A stretch of DNA of 64,000 nucleotides from Pogonophryne albipinna (GCA_028583405.1 JAPTMU010000166.1:430819-494818), one strand, 5' to 3'; shown: positions 38,170 to 52,908, counted from the first letter of the stretch. Translations and numbers: made by a program. The notes: generated from the letters alone by a model not told the origin.

Positions 38170-39740
38170 CCTCTCAATGAGACAGGGAATCCTAATGTTT
38201 CTCAAAATATTGTACTGTCCTAAGCTTAAAAGTATTCTGTAGCTAGCTTAGCTTAGCATAAAGACTGGAAACAAGTGCAAATAGCTAGCCTGGCTCTGTG
38301 CTGAGGAAACAATCTCCATAAGTACGTCATACAATCCATGAATGAGAAAATAGATACTCGCTCATGAAGTACATGTGAAGCTGCAGCTGGTTAGCTTAGC
38401 TTAGCATCAAGTCTCTGTGCAGAGGTTTCAAAATCTGCCTACCAGCTCCTCTAAAGCTCATTAATCAACACCGTATGTCTTATTAAAAGTGCAAAACGAT
38501 GCACTGTGGTTTTAGGGGGGTTAAATGTGCACAGCTATTTTTAGTTAGTTCCTGAACTCCTTGGGTTTTGTGCTGGGTAAACAAACAAAACATGATGTGT
38601 TAAATAGAAAGCTTTAGAGGAGCTGGTAGGCAGATTTTGTTTTTGCCAGGCTAGGTTTTTCCCTCTGTTTCAGTCTTTATGCTAAGCTAAGCTAACCGAC
38701 TGCTGGTTATAGTTTAATATGTACTTCAGAGAGTGGTATCAATCTTCTAATATAACTCCCTGCAAATAGCAAATACCTGTAGCCTATTATCCAAAATGTG
38801 TTTCTTGAAATGTTCAGGACTTAAAAGTTCAACTTCAGAAAGAAACATAGTTAGCTTTTACATTTTAAATTTAAAACAACGTGTTCAGGTGTTAGTTTCC
38901 CACTTCCTGATGTGAACCAGTAGCCAAAGCTCACCTCACACATCCCTTCGTCTCTGTACTATGATGTTGACCCTTCTCTCCACCATTATCATCCCACATC
39001 TCTTTCTACCCTCATCATCCATTCACAACTTCTCTAATACTTGGTTTTTATATGAGAAAAAACAACAATGTTTCCACTCATTGTAATAAGCTAAGCTAGC
39101 CGACCCCTGGCTCAGCTACAGCAAGCTACTAGTTATCTTACCAAAGACTAAACAAACAAGATATAACATGCTACCTTAGCTAGTTAGCAAGCAACTAGTT
39201 AGCTTAGCACAGACTGGAAATGGGGAAACAGTTACCTTACATGTTGTCTATATGCTTCCAATTTAGTTAGAATTAAACAAACAAGATATAACATGCTATC
39301 TTAGCTAGTTGTTTACTCCTTTTTCATGCACTTTTGCTAAGCTAAGCTAACCGGTCTCTGGCTCAGCCACAGCAAGCAACCAGTTAGCTTAGCAAAGGCT
39401 GGAAATGGGGAATAAGTTACCTTACATGTCTTATTTAAGCTTACAATTTAGTTCAAATTAAACAAACAAGATATAACATGCTATCTTAGCTAGTTGTTTA
39501 CTCCTTTTTCATGCACTTTTGCTAAGCTAAGCTAACCGGCTTCTGGCTCTAGCCGTAAAACTTAAAATAGTTGTTTTTGAAGTCTGTTTTTTGTACAGAT
39601 TAAACGAACAGGGTGCATATGTTAATAGGTGAGTTATAAAGGTAGTGGTCGGCAGAGTTGTTTTTAACTTTTAGACATAGCCAGGCTACACTCCTGTTTT
39701 TACTCTTTATGCTAGGCTAACGTTAAGCCAAACAACTGTA
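38170..39740. repeat. dispersed GCTAAGCTAAGCTAACC family, full copy plus partial tandem copies
   Basis: 38225-38720 has inverted ends: ttagcttagcataaagactg, gaaac and tagcctggctctg on the left, caggctag and gtctttatgctaagctaagc then taacc on the right. From 39075 to 39560 a ~165-bp part (aaacaaacaagatataacat, gctatcttagctagttgttt, actcctttttcatgcac) recurs about three times. Another fragment at 62172-62235 is cut by the 72-bp array. Confidence 0.7.
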
Positions 39741-40199
39741 GCTTCATATTTAGCGTACAGTAATGACGCATCACTCTTTTCATAAGTAACATACATCCCT
39801 TTTATATTATTCCCTGACACAGTTCTACATATGTTGTCTTTATGAGTATATCAGTAGAGGAGCGTCTGTGTTTCCACCCATTGACTTCTTAAATCATAAC
39901 CACTCACCCCTTGTCTTACATCATTTTTAACCATCATGATGGGTTCCATGTGAAATGTATTTAAGACTTGATGTATATCTCTGGGGGTTTAGCTGTTTAA
40001 ATTGTATTCTGCGTCACTCCCACTCACATGCTGCCGTTTTAAAGCCCCCAGCAGTAATGATGTAATGATTTTATTGACACTCGCTGCACTCTATAACATC
40101 AAAGTCCTTTGTTGCCCATTATTTAACCACTTTCTCTCTAATTCTTTCCATCTCTGTCTTTTGTTAACTCTTCCCTTTCTCCCCTGTTTGGCCTTTCAG
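39741..40199 (+). other. intron leading to candidate cassette exon
   Basis: Becomes pyrimidine-rich from 40090 and ends in a strong branch/acceptor-like region (ttgttaactc, then tttctcccctgtttggcctt). No repeat recognised. Confidence 0.5.
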
Positions 40200-40274
40200 T
40201 GCAGCACCATTTGGCCAGTGTGCAGGAGAGGAAGATTAAGCATGAGAGCGATGGAGTGCAGTTTCCTTACCATG
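40200..40274 (+). CDS. nfix: candidate alternative nfix cassette exon (75 bp, 25 codons)
   Basis: A long pyrimidine tract and cctttcag end at 40199, and a GT donor (g|gttaga) follows at 40275. Entering in phase 1 after exon 37773-37903, it reads VQHHLASVQERKIKHESDG then VQFPYH and leaves in phase 1, exactly as exon 46843-46965 requires. The 75-bp length keeps the frame whether it is used or skipped. I-K-H-E fits the SUMO-acceptor consensus (hydrophobic-K-x-E). Nothing in canonical human NFIX matches it that I can recall. The donor is weak, as expected for a regulated exon. Expression is not shown. Confidence 0.5.
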
Positions 40275-40967
40275 GTTAGAACAACATTAAACATTATATA
40301 CTGTGCACCACCATCTCTTTCTGTCTGTTCCTGTGAGCTCTTCTGCATCTCCCACTTCTCTCTCTCTGGTGTAATGTTGTCTGGCTGTGCTGCCGCTGGG
40401 TGGGGTTGTTTCTGCCAGATGTCTGCTGTTGTCCATTGTGGGTAAACCAAAGCCTTTTGGTCGCCCAGTAGCTCCATAACATGCACCGCCTGTCTGCCTC
40501 AAAGATGTTATTGTGGAAGATGAAGACGTCCCTGGTGCATTCAAGACGTCTCTGAATCCCTTTAATCCTGACAAACTTGTGTTTTCAACGTTCAATTATG
40601 TGCATTATTATATCCGAAAAAACACATTGTTGTCACACAGCACATGCATACAAACAGCTTTTTCGTGGCGGTGTGAATTCAGCAACGTGCAGCGAAATGC
40701 TTTGAGTGTAATTTTGTTGTCGAGCGCTGAGAGAGAACGCGATGAAAGAGAAGGAGGGTTTTTGTGTGTGTGTGTGTGTGTGACTGAGGGTTTTGTTGAG
40801 TGTTAGCCGCTTCATGCTGCCGGCTTGTTGAGTGCTGTCCCAATCGCCTTTTTAAAAGACAGCGGCGGAAAAAAAACAACATACGACCCAGACAAACAGG
40901 ACTGACGGCACACAGGTGTGTCATCAAAGCACACAGCCTTCTGTCTCTGAGACATGCTTACTCACAG

Positions 40968-41026
<59 letters not shown>

Positions 41027-41369
41027 TGTACATTTCAGCTCTTTCTCTGATTTACATTCACACACATAAACACACTCCCCAATCTGGAGAGGAGCAGCAT
41101 TTGGGTCCAGATGGCGCCTCCATGTGTCTACAGCGAAGGGAGCTACTGGGTTACAGCAGACATCTGTTCTGGTGCTGCTGGTGGGAGTGAGAGAGATGAG
41201 GAAGGGGGGGAGGAAGAGGAGGGAAAAGGGGGGAGGGTTTCCGCCTGCTCTGGAGGTGATGCTTTACCTGAATGAAAAGCTCCGAGGCATCGCAGGTGAT
41301 CATGTAATCCATCATTAAGTCGGCTGTCTCCTGCTTGCTGCCGCTCAATGGGGGGGGAAAGGTGATTTT
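40275..41369 (+). other. intronic, with (CA)27 at 40970-41024
   Basis: Short GT tract at 40762-40780 and CA run at 40970-41024. A 30-bp acidic open segment at 40505-40534 is discussed under rejected items. Nothing else recognised. Confidence 0.5.
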
Positions 41370-41795
41370 GAGTGGTGCAGGGATGATGTATTTTTGTAGG
41401 CCAAATTGAAAGTTAGCATGCAAGGGGTTCCCCACAAAAATCCAATGTCATTTTGGATTATGCCAGAAAATAATCTCTGTGTCAAACAAACAATTATAAT
41501 ACACGTTTAGTTCAGCGCCACCGCCGCTAAGCTAAAGGTGGCTAATGTTGAGTGTGATGACGTTTAGTCGTCTCATTTAGACACATGTTAGCAACCTCTG
41601 TTTTTTAATTCACCAGTGGGGTATTTACTGACGTATCTTATGTCGTAAATTACAAATCTCTTCAGCTTGCATTAACCACAGACCTTACATTATATCAGAC
41701 TAAAACACATTCAGAAAACCGTTTACTTCTAGACGAGGGAACAGTAAGTGCTAAAATGCTGACTCATTCCCAGGGTGAGGACTCATTCCCTTTGT
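41369..41795 (-). mobile_element. TIR element, near-unexpanded copy 5 (no array)
   Basis: It begins tgagtggtgcagggatgatg, then aaaatccaatgtcattttgg, caaacaaacaattataatac and gtttagttcagc. Only a 3' part of a single unit (caccgccgctaagctaaagg, tggctaatgtt) is present at about 41516-41552. It continues gatgacgtttagtcgtctca, and ends aagtgctaaaatgctgactc and gaggactcattccc with the last bases lost. At about 425 bp it shows the element without the minisatellite. Confidence 0.85.
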
Positions 41796-41884
41796 TTATG
41801 AGTGCTAATGATATGTGAGCTACACCGCTAATGAGGGACACCTCTCTGATGGGGGACATTGTTTTCTTTTTGCTTACCTGAATG

Positions 41885-43057
<1,173 letters not shown>

Positions 43058-43245
43058 GGGAGGTGTGTGGCGCAGTGCATTGGTGTTGGGATCAGGGGGT
43101 CACATGTTCAAACCCCACTGCAGTCAGCATGTCGTTGTGTCCCTGAGACTCTTCACCCCAAAGTGCTCCTGTGGGGATTGTCCACCGTATTGAGTGTGTT
43201 AGTCGCTTTGGATAAAAGCGTCTAACAAGTGACATGTATTGTGCA
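43058..43245 (+). mobile_element. tRNA-derived SINE (second type)
   Basis: A-box-like tggcgcagtgc (43068-43078) and B-box-like tgttcaaacccc (43105-43116) are followed by gtcgttgtgtccctgagact and the 3' motif gctttggataaaagcgtcta then acaagtgacatgta. That end is shared by several teleost SINE/LINE pairs. Confidence 0.85.
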
Positions 43246-44959
<1,714 letters not shown>

Positions 44960-44984
44960 TACAGAACTATATGTAGTAATCAGT

Positions 44985-45298
44985 GGTGGTTTAAAGTAAC
45001 AAAGTACATTTACTCAAGTACTGTATTTCAATTTAATTTTTTTACAATTTTGAGGTACTTGTACTTTACTTCATTATTTCATTGCTTCTTTGTACTTCTA
45101 CTCCACTACAATTATGTACTTTACTTACTTTGCAGATCGTGATTAATGATAAACAATATGATCAACTTGTAACAGAGTATGCCTACACTCTGGTACTTCT
45201 ACTTTTGCACAAGTACATGATCTGAGTACTTCTACTTTTACTCAAGTACAAGACCTGAGTACTTCTACTTTTACTCAAGTACAAGATCTGAGTATACG
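44985..45298 (+). mobile_element. 33-bp-array element, copy B with only ~3 units
   Basis: The left end gtggtggtttaaagtaacaa, agtacatttactcaagtact and tttgaggtacttgtacttta is followed by tacactctggtacttctact and about three 33-bp units (45195-45298). It ends without the usual cttcttccacctct terminus. This gives the element's unexpanded form. Confidence 0.75.
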
Positions 45299-45594
45299 AG
45301 AGCACGGTTGTTTCTGATTGATTAGTGGAATAGTTTGATGTGCACAGTTTGGTTTGTTTGCCTTCCTGTGCTGTTCGTGGTGAACCATGGGTTGGACGCC
45401 ATTGCATTCCCCAGCTCTCCTCTCTCTTGACCCGATAGCCTCCCATCCTGCCCCCCCCTCCCGCCTTTCTCCCGTCAACTCCCTTTGCTCTGCTGCTTCA
45501 ACACAAGCCCCTCCCCCTTTGGACCCTACCCCAAACCCCCCTTCAATCTGCGGACATGGTACAGCCCGCTGAATGTACATAAAGATATTGACTA
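45299..45594 (+). other. intronic spacer
   Basis: C-rich stretch 45410-45545; nothing recognised. Confidence 0.5.
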
Positions 45595-45709
45595 TGGTGT
45601 GGTGCAGGCAGGGATGATTCCCTCCACAAAAAGCCAATGGGATCTCTCCATGTGTTTTTGGATTATTGCAGGAAATAATCTCAACGTTTAAAATACTTAC
45701 ACATTTAGT

Positions 45710-45855
45710 TACATTACATTGCATTTATCTAAAGCGACTTACAATAAGTGCGTTCGACCAACAAGATACAAACTTGAAGAAAACAGAATCATAAAGTGCA
45801 TCAGGTTTCATAGAGCTAAAACATTTCAAGTGCTACTCAACTGGCTTTAGATACA
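45710..45855 (+). mobile_element. nested short dispersed element
   Basis: acattacattgcatttatct, aaagcgacttacaataagtg and cgttcgaccaacaagatac resemble a widespread teleost repeat. Both ends read acatt. It splits the host sequence tttagtt|cagcagg that is continuous at 57056-57063. Confidence 0.75.
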
Positions 45856-45904
45856 TTCAGCAGGATAATCTCCACATATTAACGACACTTTATGATTTCT
45901 GAAG

Positions 45905-46350
45905 TAAAAAGCTAACGTTACGCAATAAAGGAACTACAGCACGGTCACATGACTTCACGTCACCACCGCTAAGCTAAAGGAGGCTAATGTTGGGCTATAA
46001 AGGAACTACAGCACGGTCACATGACTTCATGTCACCACCGCTAAGCTAAAGGAGGCTAATGTTGGGCTATAAAGGAACTACAGCACGGTCACATGACTTC
46101 AAGTCACCACCGCTAAGCTAAAGGAGGCTAATGTTGGGCTATAAAGGAACTACAGCACGGTCACATGACTTCACGTCACCACCGCTAAGCTAAAGGTGGC
46201 TAATGTTGGGCTATAAAGGAACTACAGCACGGTCACATGACTTCATGTCACCACCGCTAAGCTAAAGGAGGCTAATATTGGGCTATAAAGGAACTACAGC
46301 ACGGTCACATGACTTCACGTCACCACCGATAAGTTAAAGGTGGCTAATGT
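45905..46350 (-). repeat. 72-bp minisatellite, ~6 units
   Basis: Same unit as elsewhere. The CACGTC/CATGTC/CAAGTC position varies between units; all keep GTCACATGACTTCA. Confidence 0.95.
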
Positions 46351-46842
46351 TGAGAGTAATGACGTTTAGTCGTCTCATTAAGAAACTTGTTAGCAACTGT
46401 CATTTTTAAACTAAGCTAAAGGCTAAGCTAATGTTGGGCATGATGATGTTTAGTCATCTCATTCAGACGCACTTTATATCGTAAAACAAATAGCAATGAA
46501 CCAAAAACACATTCAGAAAAACCATTGATTCCAGGCGAAGGGAACAGGAAGTGCTAAAATGCTGACTCATTCCCGTGTTTGAGGACTCACTCCTGCACCG
46601 CTCTCTCTGACTCACAGATTGTGAGAAACCCATCTGTATATTAAGCCAATCAACAAATCAATGGATGAATCGATCCATTGATTTCAATCATAATCATTAG
46701 ACTCTCACTAAAACTTAAAAACAGTGATAAGATTTTTTCTTCTTTTTTCAGTATAGAGTCAAAGTAAGAAAGCAGCCATGTTTTGATTTAAACCTCGTTT
46801 CTGTTCTGCCATTTTTTTTTTTGTTGATCCCCTTTTTGCCAG

Positions 46843-46965
46843 GACTCTCATCGCCTGGTTCTCTTAAGAAGCCGGGGAAATTCGATTTCAGCGCCATGTC
46901 CTCCCAGAGGCCCCCCCGCATGGCGTTCACCCACCACACACTGCCCATGCTGGGAGTGAGACCAG
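46843..46965 (+). CDS. nfix: nfix exon 7 (123 bp)
   Basis: The acceptor is ccctttttgccag ending at 46842 and the donor is g|gtgaga at 46966. It reads [31 protein letters not shown] and TLPMLGVRP. This aligns with [42 protein letters not shown], with a slightly altered Ser/Pro-rich middle. Both ends are phase 1 and the length is divisible by three, so it can be skipped in frame. The donor is followed at once by a run of about 14 C residues. The flanking introns are 8.9 kb and 10.9 kb and hold most of the satellite arrays. Confidence 0.95.
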
Positions 46966-48810
46966 GTGAGACTAGATCCAGACCCCCCCCCCCCCCTCCT
47001 CACCTGTCGTATCTCCAACCCAGTTGAGCTCGAACCACGTGACCAATTCCGCATTTACGTAGCTCTGAGCGTCAAGGATCCATGTATCTGTGATCCTCTC
47101 CAGAATGGAAGGAGTCATCACATACAGAGCATCAACTAGTTCCTGAACAGTGTCCTTCACATGCTGATATCCAAGAGAGGGAGCTACACAGTCACAAGAT
47201 CGAGGAATAGAAAGCCGTATTCAATGTTTACTTCAGATTAGCTCCACGTCAGAAATGAGCATGCTTGATGTCTCTCTCCATAGAGGCTGAATCATCATGT
47301 CAATCACATAGCTATCATATGCCTCAAACAGTCCTGATGCTCTTCTAGGTAATCACACATCCTGTCATGTTCACAGCTACAGTTGATACCTTTGTTATCT
47401 CGTTACTCTCATGTTGGAAGAGGACATTCAGGATTTCCCCAACATTTTAAAACAAAGACGCTGCGTCGATGCTTTCATCATGCGGAAAAGTTGGCGTGTT
47501 TAAATCTCGACTGGGTTGTAAAACGACAGACGCCTCCCCCCCCCCCTCACATCCCTCCCCCTGGTGCAGAGGTGGATCTATGGGTGCTCCCCCCCCAACT
47601 GGTGACGGAGCTTCTAGGGATTCTGGGTGTTGGAGTTTTGTCTGGCTCTGTGTGGTCTCTCAGGGGAAAGTAAACGCTTCATACTCTGGCTTTTGTTCTT
47701 CATGAGGTACACCACGGATCAAGTGTTGTCTACTATCTGTACTTGTTGACATACTGTACTGCTTGTTTATTCCACGTTTCTGTTGGTTGGCAATTGTTTG
47801 TTTTTTCTTTTTACATTCAGTGCAAAACACACAAGTATGCATGTTGTCCATTTGATACCATCGACCTCAAAACATTAAAAAAATAAGTAAAAAAAGAAAT
47901 GTTCAAGTATCAAATAATATATTAGTAATCCAAGTAATATAAATATATATATATATATAATAATGTTATATTTATACTATCATCTACAATATGTAATTAT
48001 AACATTATATATGATTTTGTAATATAATACAAAATCATTACAGTACCAAACTAATTTAAATAAACAAAGAAATATCCCATAGAAAATAAAATATAATATA
48101 ATAATAATTTAAAAAAGAATAATAATGCAAACTAAATAATTAGAATTGACATTTGTGTTTTTTAAATATTCCTTCATATTGGCTGTTATGTACTGGAAGG
48201 GTTAAGAGATTTAGAAAGCAGTGCAGTGAGGATTAATGGAGTTGCATTGAGTTGCATTATGGGAAATGTAGTATCCAGCTGTTATTGCACTTGATTCATA
48301 ACTAGAGAGCAAAAGTCAACTTAGTCTCCTGCTTTGTTTACGCCATTTCTTTAGTCGTGAATACCGGATTGTTGTATGTTAACATCAAATCACTGCGCCT
48401 AACAAGATAAAGACTCAAAGACCCTGATCTCCAAGTCTTAGTGGCAATTGGTTGGTGGTCATTTCATGAAGTATTTGCCAAACCACTGGGGTATTGGTGG
48501 CCTTTAAGTGGGTCTCCCGGCTTCTTGTCTTGTTATCGTTGCACAGATTTGGAGGATTAGGACCCAGCAAAGTGTGATCCAGCCCTCTGTATTTCCACTT
48601 CTCTGTTCCCTATCTTCTCAGAATCAGAATCAAGTTTATCGTGAGGTGCGTTTACGTTTACAAGGAATTAGCTTTGGTATCTGGTGGTGTGAACATAAAC
48701 AATCTAAAAAAATAAGTAAAAGAAGTATATAAGGATAATGATACAGTATACAGATATGTATACAAATATGTATATCCTATATACACAGTCAACAGACACA
48801 TATGCACACA
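46966..48810 (+). other. intron 7, first part; possible degraded coding remnant on minus strand
   Basis: The minus-strand frames 47160-46972 (MKDTVQELVDALYVMTPSIL start) and 47851-47660 (CVFCTECKKK, then QHLIRGVPHEEQKPEYEAF) look more protein-like than their surroundings and lie in the same direction. They could be remains of a transposon or retrogene ORF. I cannot name the family. AT-rich after 47870; 48600-48770 (agaatcagaatcaagtttat, tttacaaggaattagctttg) resembles a retroposon 3' end. Confidence 0.35.
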
Positions 48811-49515
48811 TTAAAGTGGACCTATCATGCTATATTGGAAGCATATATTGTAGGGCCATATCTATAAAAAACATGTCTGTGAAGTTGTTTGCTTAAAATC
48901 CCAAACAGATCCCCATTGTAGCCTCGCCTCATGCTGCTCAAACCCCTCTATTGCAGCCCTGTTAGAGAAACGCGGATTTTGGGTCCTTAGCTTGAAAAAA
49001 AAAAAAAGAGGAGGCGGAGCTAATGCCTGATCAGAATTCTACCGGAGATAAAGTTAAATTCTGCCGTGATAAAACGCCATCCTGTTCTAAACCACATCAA
49101 GGATTATTTCTGAAACAGTATGGAGCTCAAATGCTTTTTCTCTTGCGGGTTTATCACAAGGTGAGTTCCTTTTTTCATTTCCTGCTTTTTAAACACAAAC
49201 ACTGGTGCTCTCCAGTACAGGTTAGCTCTGAGTGTTAGCGATGCTAACGTAAACAAAGACGAGATTACGTCCAAAACACGTCAGGCATTGTTTCTGATAG
49301 CAACTCTCTGTGGGTCCACCATCCGAAATTACGTCAGATCTGTAACAAATCTGGATCAGCTCCGTTGTTCCCCCGTTTTTAAAAGATTTGGGTACGGAGG
49401 AAAAGAGAGAGGGTTTTATTTTCTGACGCTGCGTGAGTTCCCCGACGCACCGGGGACACATGTTGATGTAGAAAAGACATCACAAAGTGCATTTTGCATG
49501 ATAGGTCCCCTTTAA
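48811..49515 (+). mobile_element. TTAA-flanked MITE, copy 2
   Basis: It starts ttaaagtggacctatcatgc and ends gcatgataggtcccctttaa. The right part has the single-copy seed ggggacacatgttgatgtag then aaaagacatcac (49453-49484), the origin-like counterpart of the 37-bp satellite. A poly-A of 13 lies at 48994-49006. Confidence 0.85.
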
Positions 49516-49800
49516 GATAAAAAAAAAACACAACAATCAATATATACAAAATAACAGTCACTTCTGTCGATAATACAAAATGAGTATTTTTAAGAAACAA
49601 TTTAGCATCAAAAATGGTAAGTATTTACACCTAATTATAATGTAACTATATGAATAACCTTAAAAGCTAAAAAACAGAAACACTTAGTACAATGAGTATA
49701 TGGTAAAGTACAGTGTATTATATTTTAAAGTGGAGTGCTGTGTGCAGACATGTGTGCAAGAATGTGCCAAAAGCAGTCAGAGAGTTGAACGTGAACATGG
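49516..49800 (+). other. intronic spacer, nothing recognised
   Basis: AT-rich; no feature supported. Confidence 0.5.
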
Positions 49801-50262
49801 CTCGCAGTCATACTTGCCAACCCTCCTGATTTCATTGCCCTCTCCCGGTTTCCTCCCGGGGTCACATTTCTCTCGCATTTCTCCCGATTTCTGACATAAT
49901 CAGATTTACTCAGGACTGTTTCCACTCGGAGTTCAATACAGCTACACCATTGTTTGGTTTCCATGGTAACGCGTCTCTTTAGCAGCGCGCGCAACTCAAA
50001 GTCTGAGAGGGTGAGGAGTCACAGAAAACAGAACAAGAATCGACAACTCCACCCTCTGCTCACTCCTCATGTTAAATACAGGTCCAGCCCACACATATGC
50101 TCCATCAAGGATGCTGCTACGGGCCGCAAGGCAGTGCACTTACAACTACAATAAGCATGTTAATGTTAATCTAATACAGCTCCGGTGACCCCCCCTCCCC
50201 CGCGTTGGTTTTGAAATGCTCCCGATTTCTGAGGTCTCAAGGTTGACAAGTATGCGCAGTGT
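49801..50262. mobile_element. MITE with 6-bp flanking duplication (cgcagt)
   Basis: The left end catacttgccaaccctcctg pairs with the right aggttgacaagtatg. The direct flanks are CGCAGT on both sides (49804-49809 and 50256-50262 region). The internal CTCCCGATTTCT motif appears near both ends in inverted context. Probably a short hAT-like non-autonomous element. Confidence 0.75.
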
Positions 50263-50627
50263 TAAGAAAGACAAAAAAGTTTACATGCATATTACTTCTT
50301 CTTCCCAAGTGTCCTTGTTGCCTTGCGCTCCTCCACAGTGTGGGAACACATTGAGTCTGAGGGACCACATCTCGTTACTCCTCTTGACTCCGTGTGAAGC
50401 AGCTGATCCTCCAGCAGCAACAAGAGCTCCTGATAACATCCACACATCGTAAATCACCTCCGTTGGGTTTATCACCACGGTGCTGTCGTGGAGCCGAAAC
50501 CTTAGACGCTCAAAACACAACCAAAGATATAACAAGATGGAAACACAGACACACTGCGGATTGAAGGAATGATTGTTGTACCACAGTATAAGAGCCAGAG
50601 TCCGCCAAGAGTATATGTGTCTGTCTG
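50263..50627 (+). other. intronic spacer, nothing recognised
   Basis: No coding or repeat assigned. The minus-strand frame that passes through it is carried in from the adjoining 33-bp array. Confidence 0.5.
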
Positions 50628-51876
50628 TGATCTGAGTACTTCTACTTTTACTCAAGTGCATGATCTGAGTACTTCTACTTTTACTCAAGTGCATGATCTG
50701 AGTACTTCTACTTTTACTCAAGTGCATGATCTGAGTACTTCTACTTTTACTCAAGTGCATGATCTGAGTACTTCTACTTTTACTCAAGTGCATGATCTGA
50801 GTACTTCTACTTTTACTCAAGTGCATGATCTGAGTACTTCTACTTTTACTCAAGTGCATGATCTGAGTACTTCTACTTTTACTCAAGTGCATGATCTGAG
50901 TACTTCTACTTTTACTCAAGTGCATGATCTGAGTACTTCTACTTTTACTCAAGTACAAGATATGAGTACTTCTACTTTTACTCAAGTACAAGATCTGAGT
51001 ACTTCTACTTTTACTCAAGTACAAGATATGAGTACTTCTACTTTTACTCAAGTACAAGATCTGAGTACTTCTACTTTTACTCAAGTACAAGATATGAGTA
51101 CTTCTACTTTTACTCAAGTACAAGATCTGAGTACTTCTACTTTTACTCAAGTACAAGATATGAGTACTTCTACTTTTACTCAAGTGCATGATCTGAGTAC
51201 TTCTACTTTTACTCAAGTGCATGATCTGAGTACTTCTACTTTTACACAAGTACATGATCTGAGTACTTCTACTTTTACTCAAGTGCATGATCTGAGTACT
51301 TCTACTTTTACTAAAGTACAAGATCTGAGTACTTCTACTTTGACTCAAGTACAAGCTCTGAGTACTTCTACTTTTACACAAGTACAAGATCTGAGTACTT
51401 CTACTTTTACACAAGTACAAGATCTGAGTACTTCTACTTTTACTCAAGTACAAGATCTGAGTACTTCTACTTTTACACAAGTACAAGATCTGAGTACTTC
51501 TACTTTTACTCAAGTACATGATCTGAGTACTTCTACTTTTACTCAAGTACATGATCTGAGTACTTCTACTTTTACTCAAGTACATGATCTGAGTACTTCT
51601 ACTTTTACTCAAGTACATGATCTGAGTACTTCTACTTTTACTCAAGTACATGATCTGAGTACTTCTACTTTTACTCAAGTACATGATCTGAGTACTTCTA
51701 CTTTTACTCAAGTACATGATCTGAGTACTTCTACTTTTACTCAAGTACATGATCTGAGTACTTCTACTTTTACTCAAGTACATGATCTGAGTACTTCTAC
51801 TTTTACTCAAGTACAAGATCTGAGTACTTCTACTTTTACTCAAGTACATGATCTGAGTACTTCTACTTTTACTTCA
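50628..51876 (+). repeat. 33-bp minisatellite (copy C), ~38 units in sub-arrays
   Basis: Same unit as 29440-31285 but organised in blocks: about nine units with GTGCATGATCTGAG, then four pairs alternating ACAAGATATGAG and ACAAGATCTGAG (66-bp dimer, 50947-51180), then mixed units, then nine or more with GTACATGATCTGAG (51505-51790). No clear TIRs at the borders. Open frames above 450 codons on both strands are artefacts. Confidence 0.96.
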
Positions 51877-52228
51877 AAGTCCTGTAGTTGTGATGAAAGT
51901 CATGAAAAGCTTTGTAACCAGTGAGCAGCTGTGGAGCGATGAGGTCGACGCCATGTCAGTAAACCATCCAGACCCTTCGCCTCTCGAGGTGTACAGAGAA
52001 CACACACACACACACACACACACATGTTCACGCTGATGTACACACACATCTCATCCATGTTGTGGCCAGCTAATGTGTATAATTGTATACACACTCGTAC
52101 AGAGGGAAGGCTTCAGCCGTTCTTCTTCAGACTCTTTGGAAATGTCCAAATGCTTAAAAACAAATCCTTGTTCGGAGCAGATCCTCATTTTCTCATATGA
52201 TCAAATAATAATATGGTGCAGGTCATCT

Positions 52229-52234
<6 letters not shown>
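51877..52234 (+). other. intronic spacer with short CA tract (52000-52024)
   Basis: Nothing else recognised. Confidence 0.5.
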
Positions 52235-52269
<35 letters not shown>

Positions 52270-52273
52270 TCTC

Positions 52274-52305
<32 letters not shown>

Positions 52306-52340
52306 TCTCCACACACACACACACACACACACATGTATCT

Positions 52341-52391
<51 letters not shown>

Positions 52392-52416
52392 TCTCCACAC
52401 ACACACACATGTATCT

Positions 52417-52453
<37 letters not shown>

Positions 52454-52456
52454 TCT

Positions 52457-52499
<43 letters not shown>

Positions 52500-52521
52500 T
52501 CTCCACACACACATGTATCTC

Positions 52522-52553
<32 letters not shown>

Positions 52554-52854
52554 CACACACACACATGTATCTCCACACACACACATACACACACACACAT
52601 GTATCTCCACACACACACACACATACACACACATGTATCTCCACACACACATGTATCTCCACACACACACACACATACACACACCTGCATCTCCACACAC
52701 ACACACACCTGTATCTCCACACACACACACACACACACATACACACACACCTGCATCTCTACACACACATGTATCTCCACACACACATGTATCTCCACAC
52801 ACACACATACACATGTATCTCCACACACACACACACACACACACACATGTATCT

Positions 52855-52905
<51 letters not shown>

Positions 52906-52908
52906 TCT

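Larger units (their letters stand above)
45595..46604 (-). mobile_element. TIR element with 72-bp array, copy 6, carrying a nested insertion
   Basis: Starts tatggtgtggtgcaggcagg, ends gaggactcactcctgcaccg then ctct. Array at 45905-46350. Subterminal text is interrupted at cacatttagtt by a ~145-bp insertion (45710-45855), then resumes cagcaggataatctccacat. The insertion must be younger than this copy. Confidence 0.88.

Noticed and set aside
40505..40534. A 30-bp acidic segment (DVIVEDEDVPG) with AG before and GT after, in phase 1-1
   Set aside because: The acceptor lacks a good pyrimidine tract next to the AG and the donor gtgcat is poor; very short segments match by chance. Kept only as a possibility to inspect when checking reads for 40200-40274.
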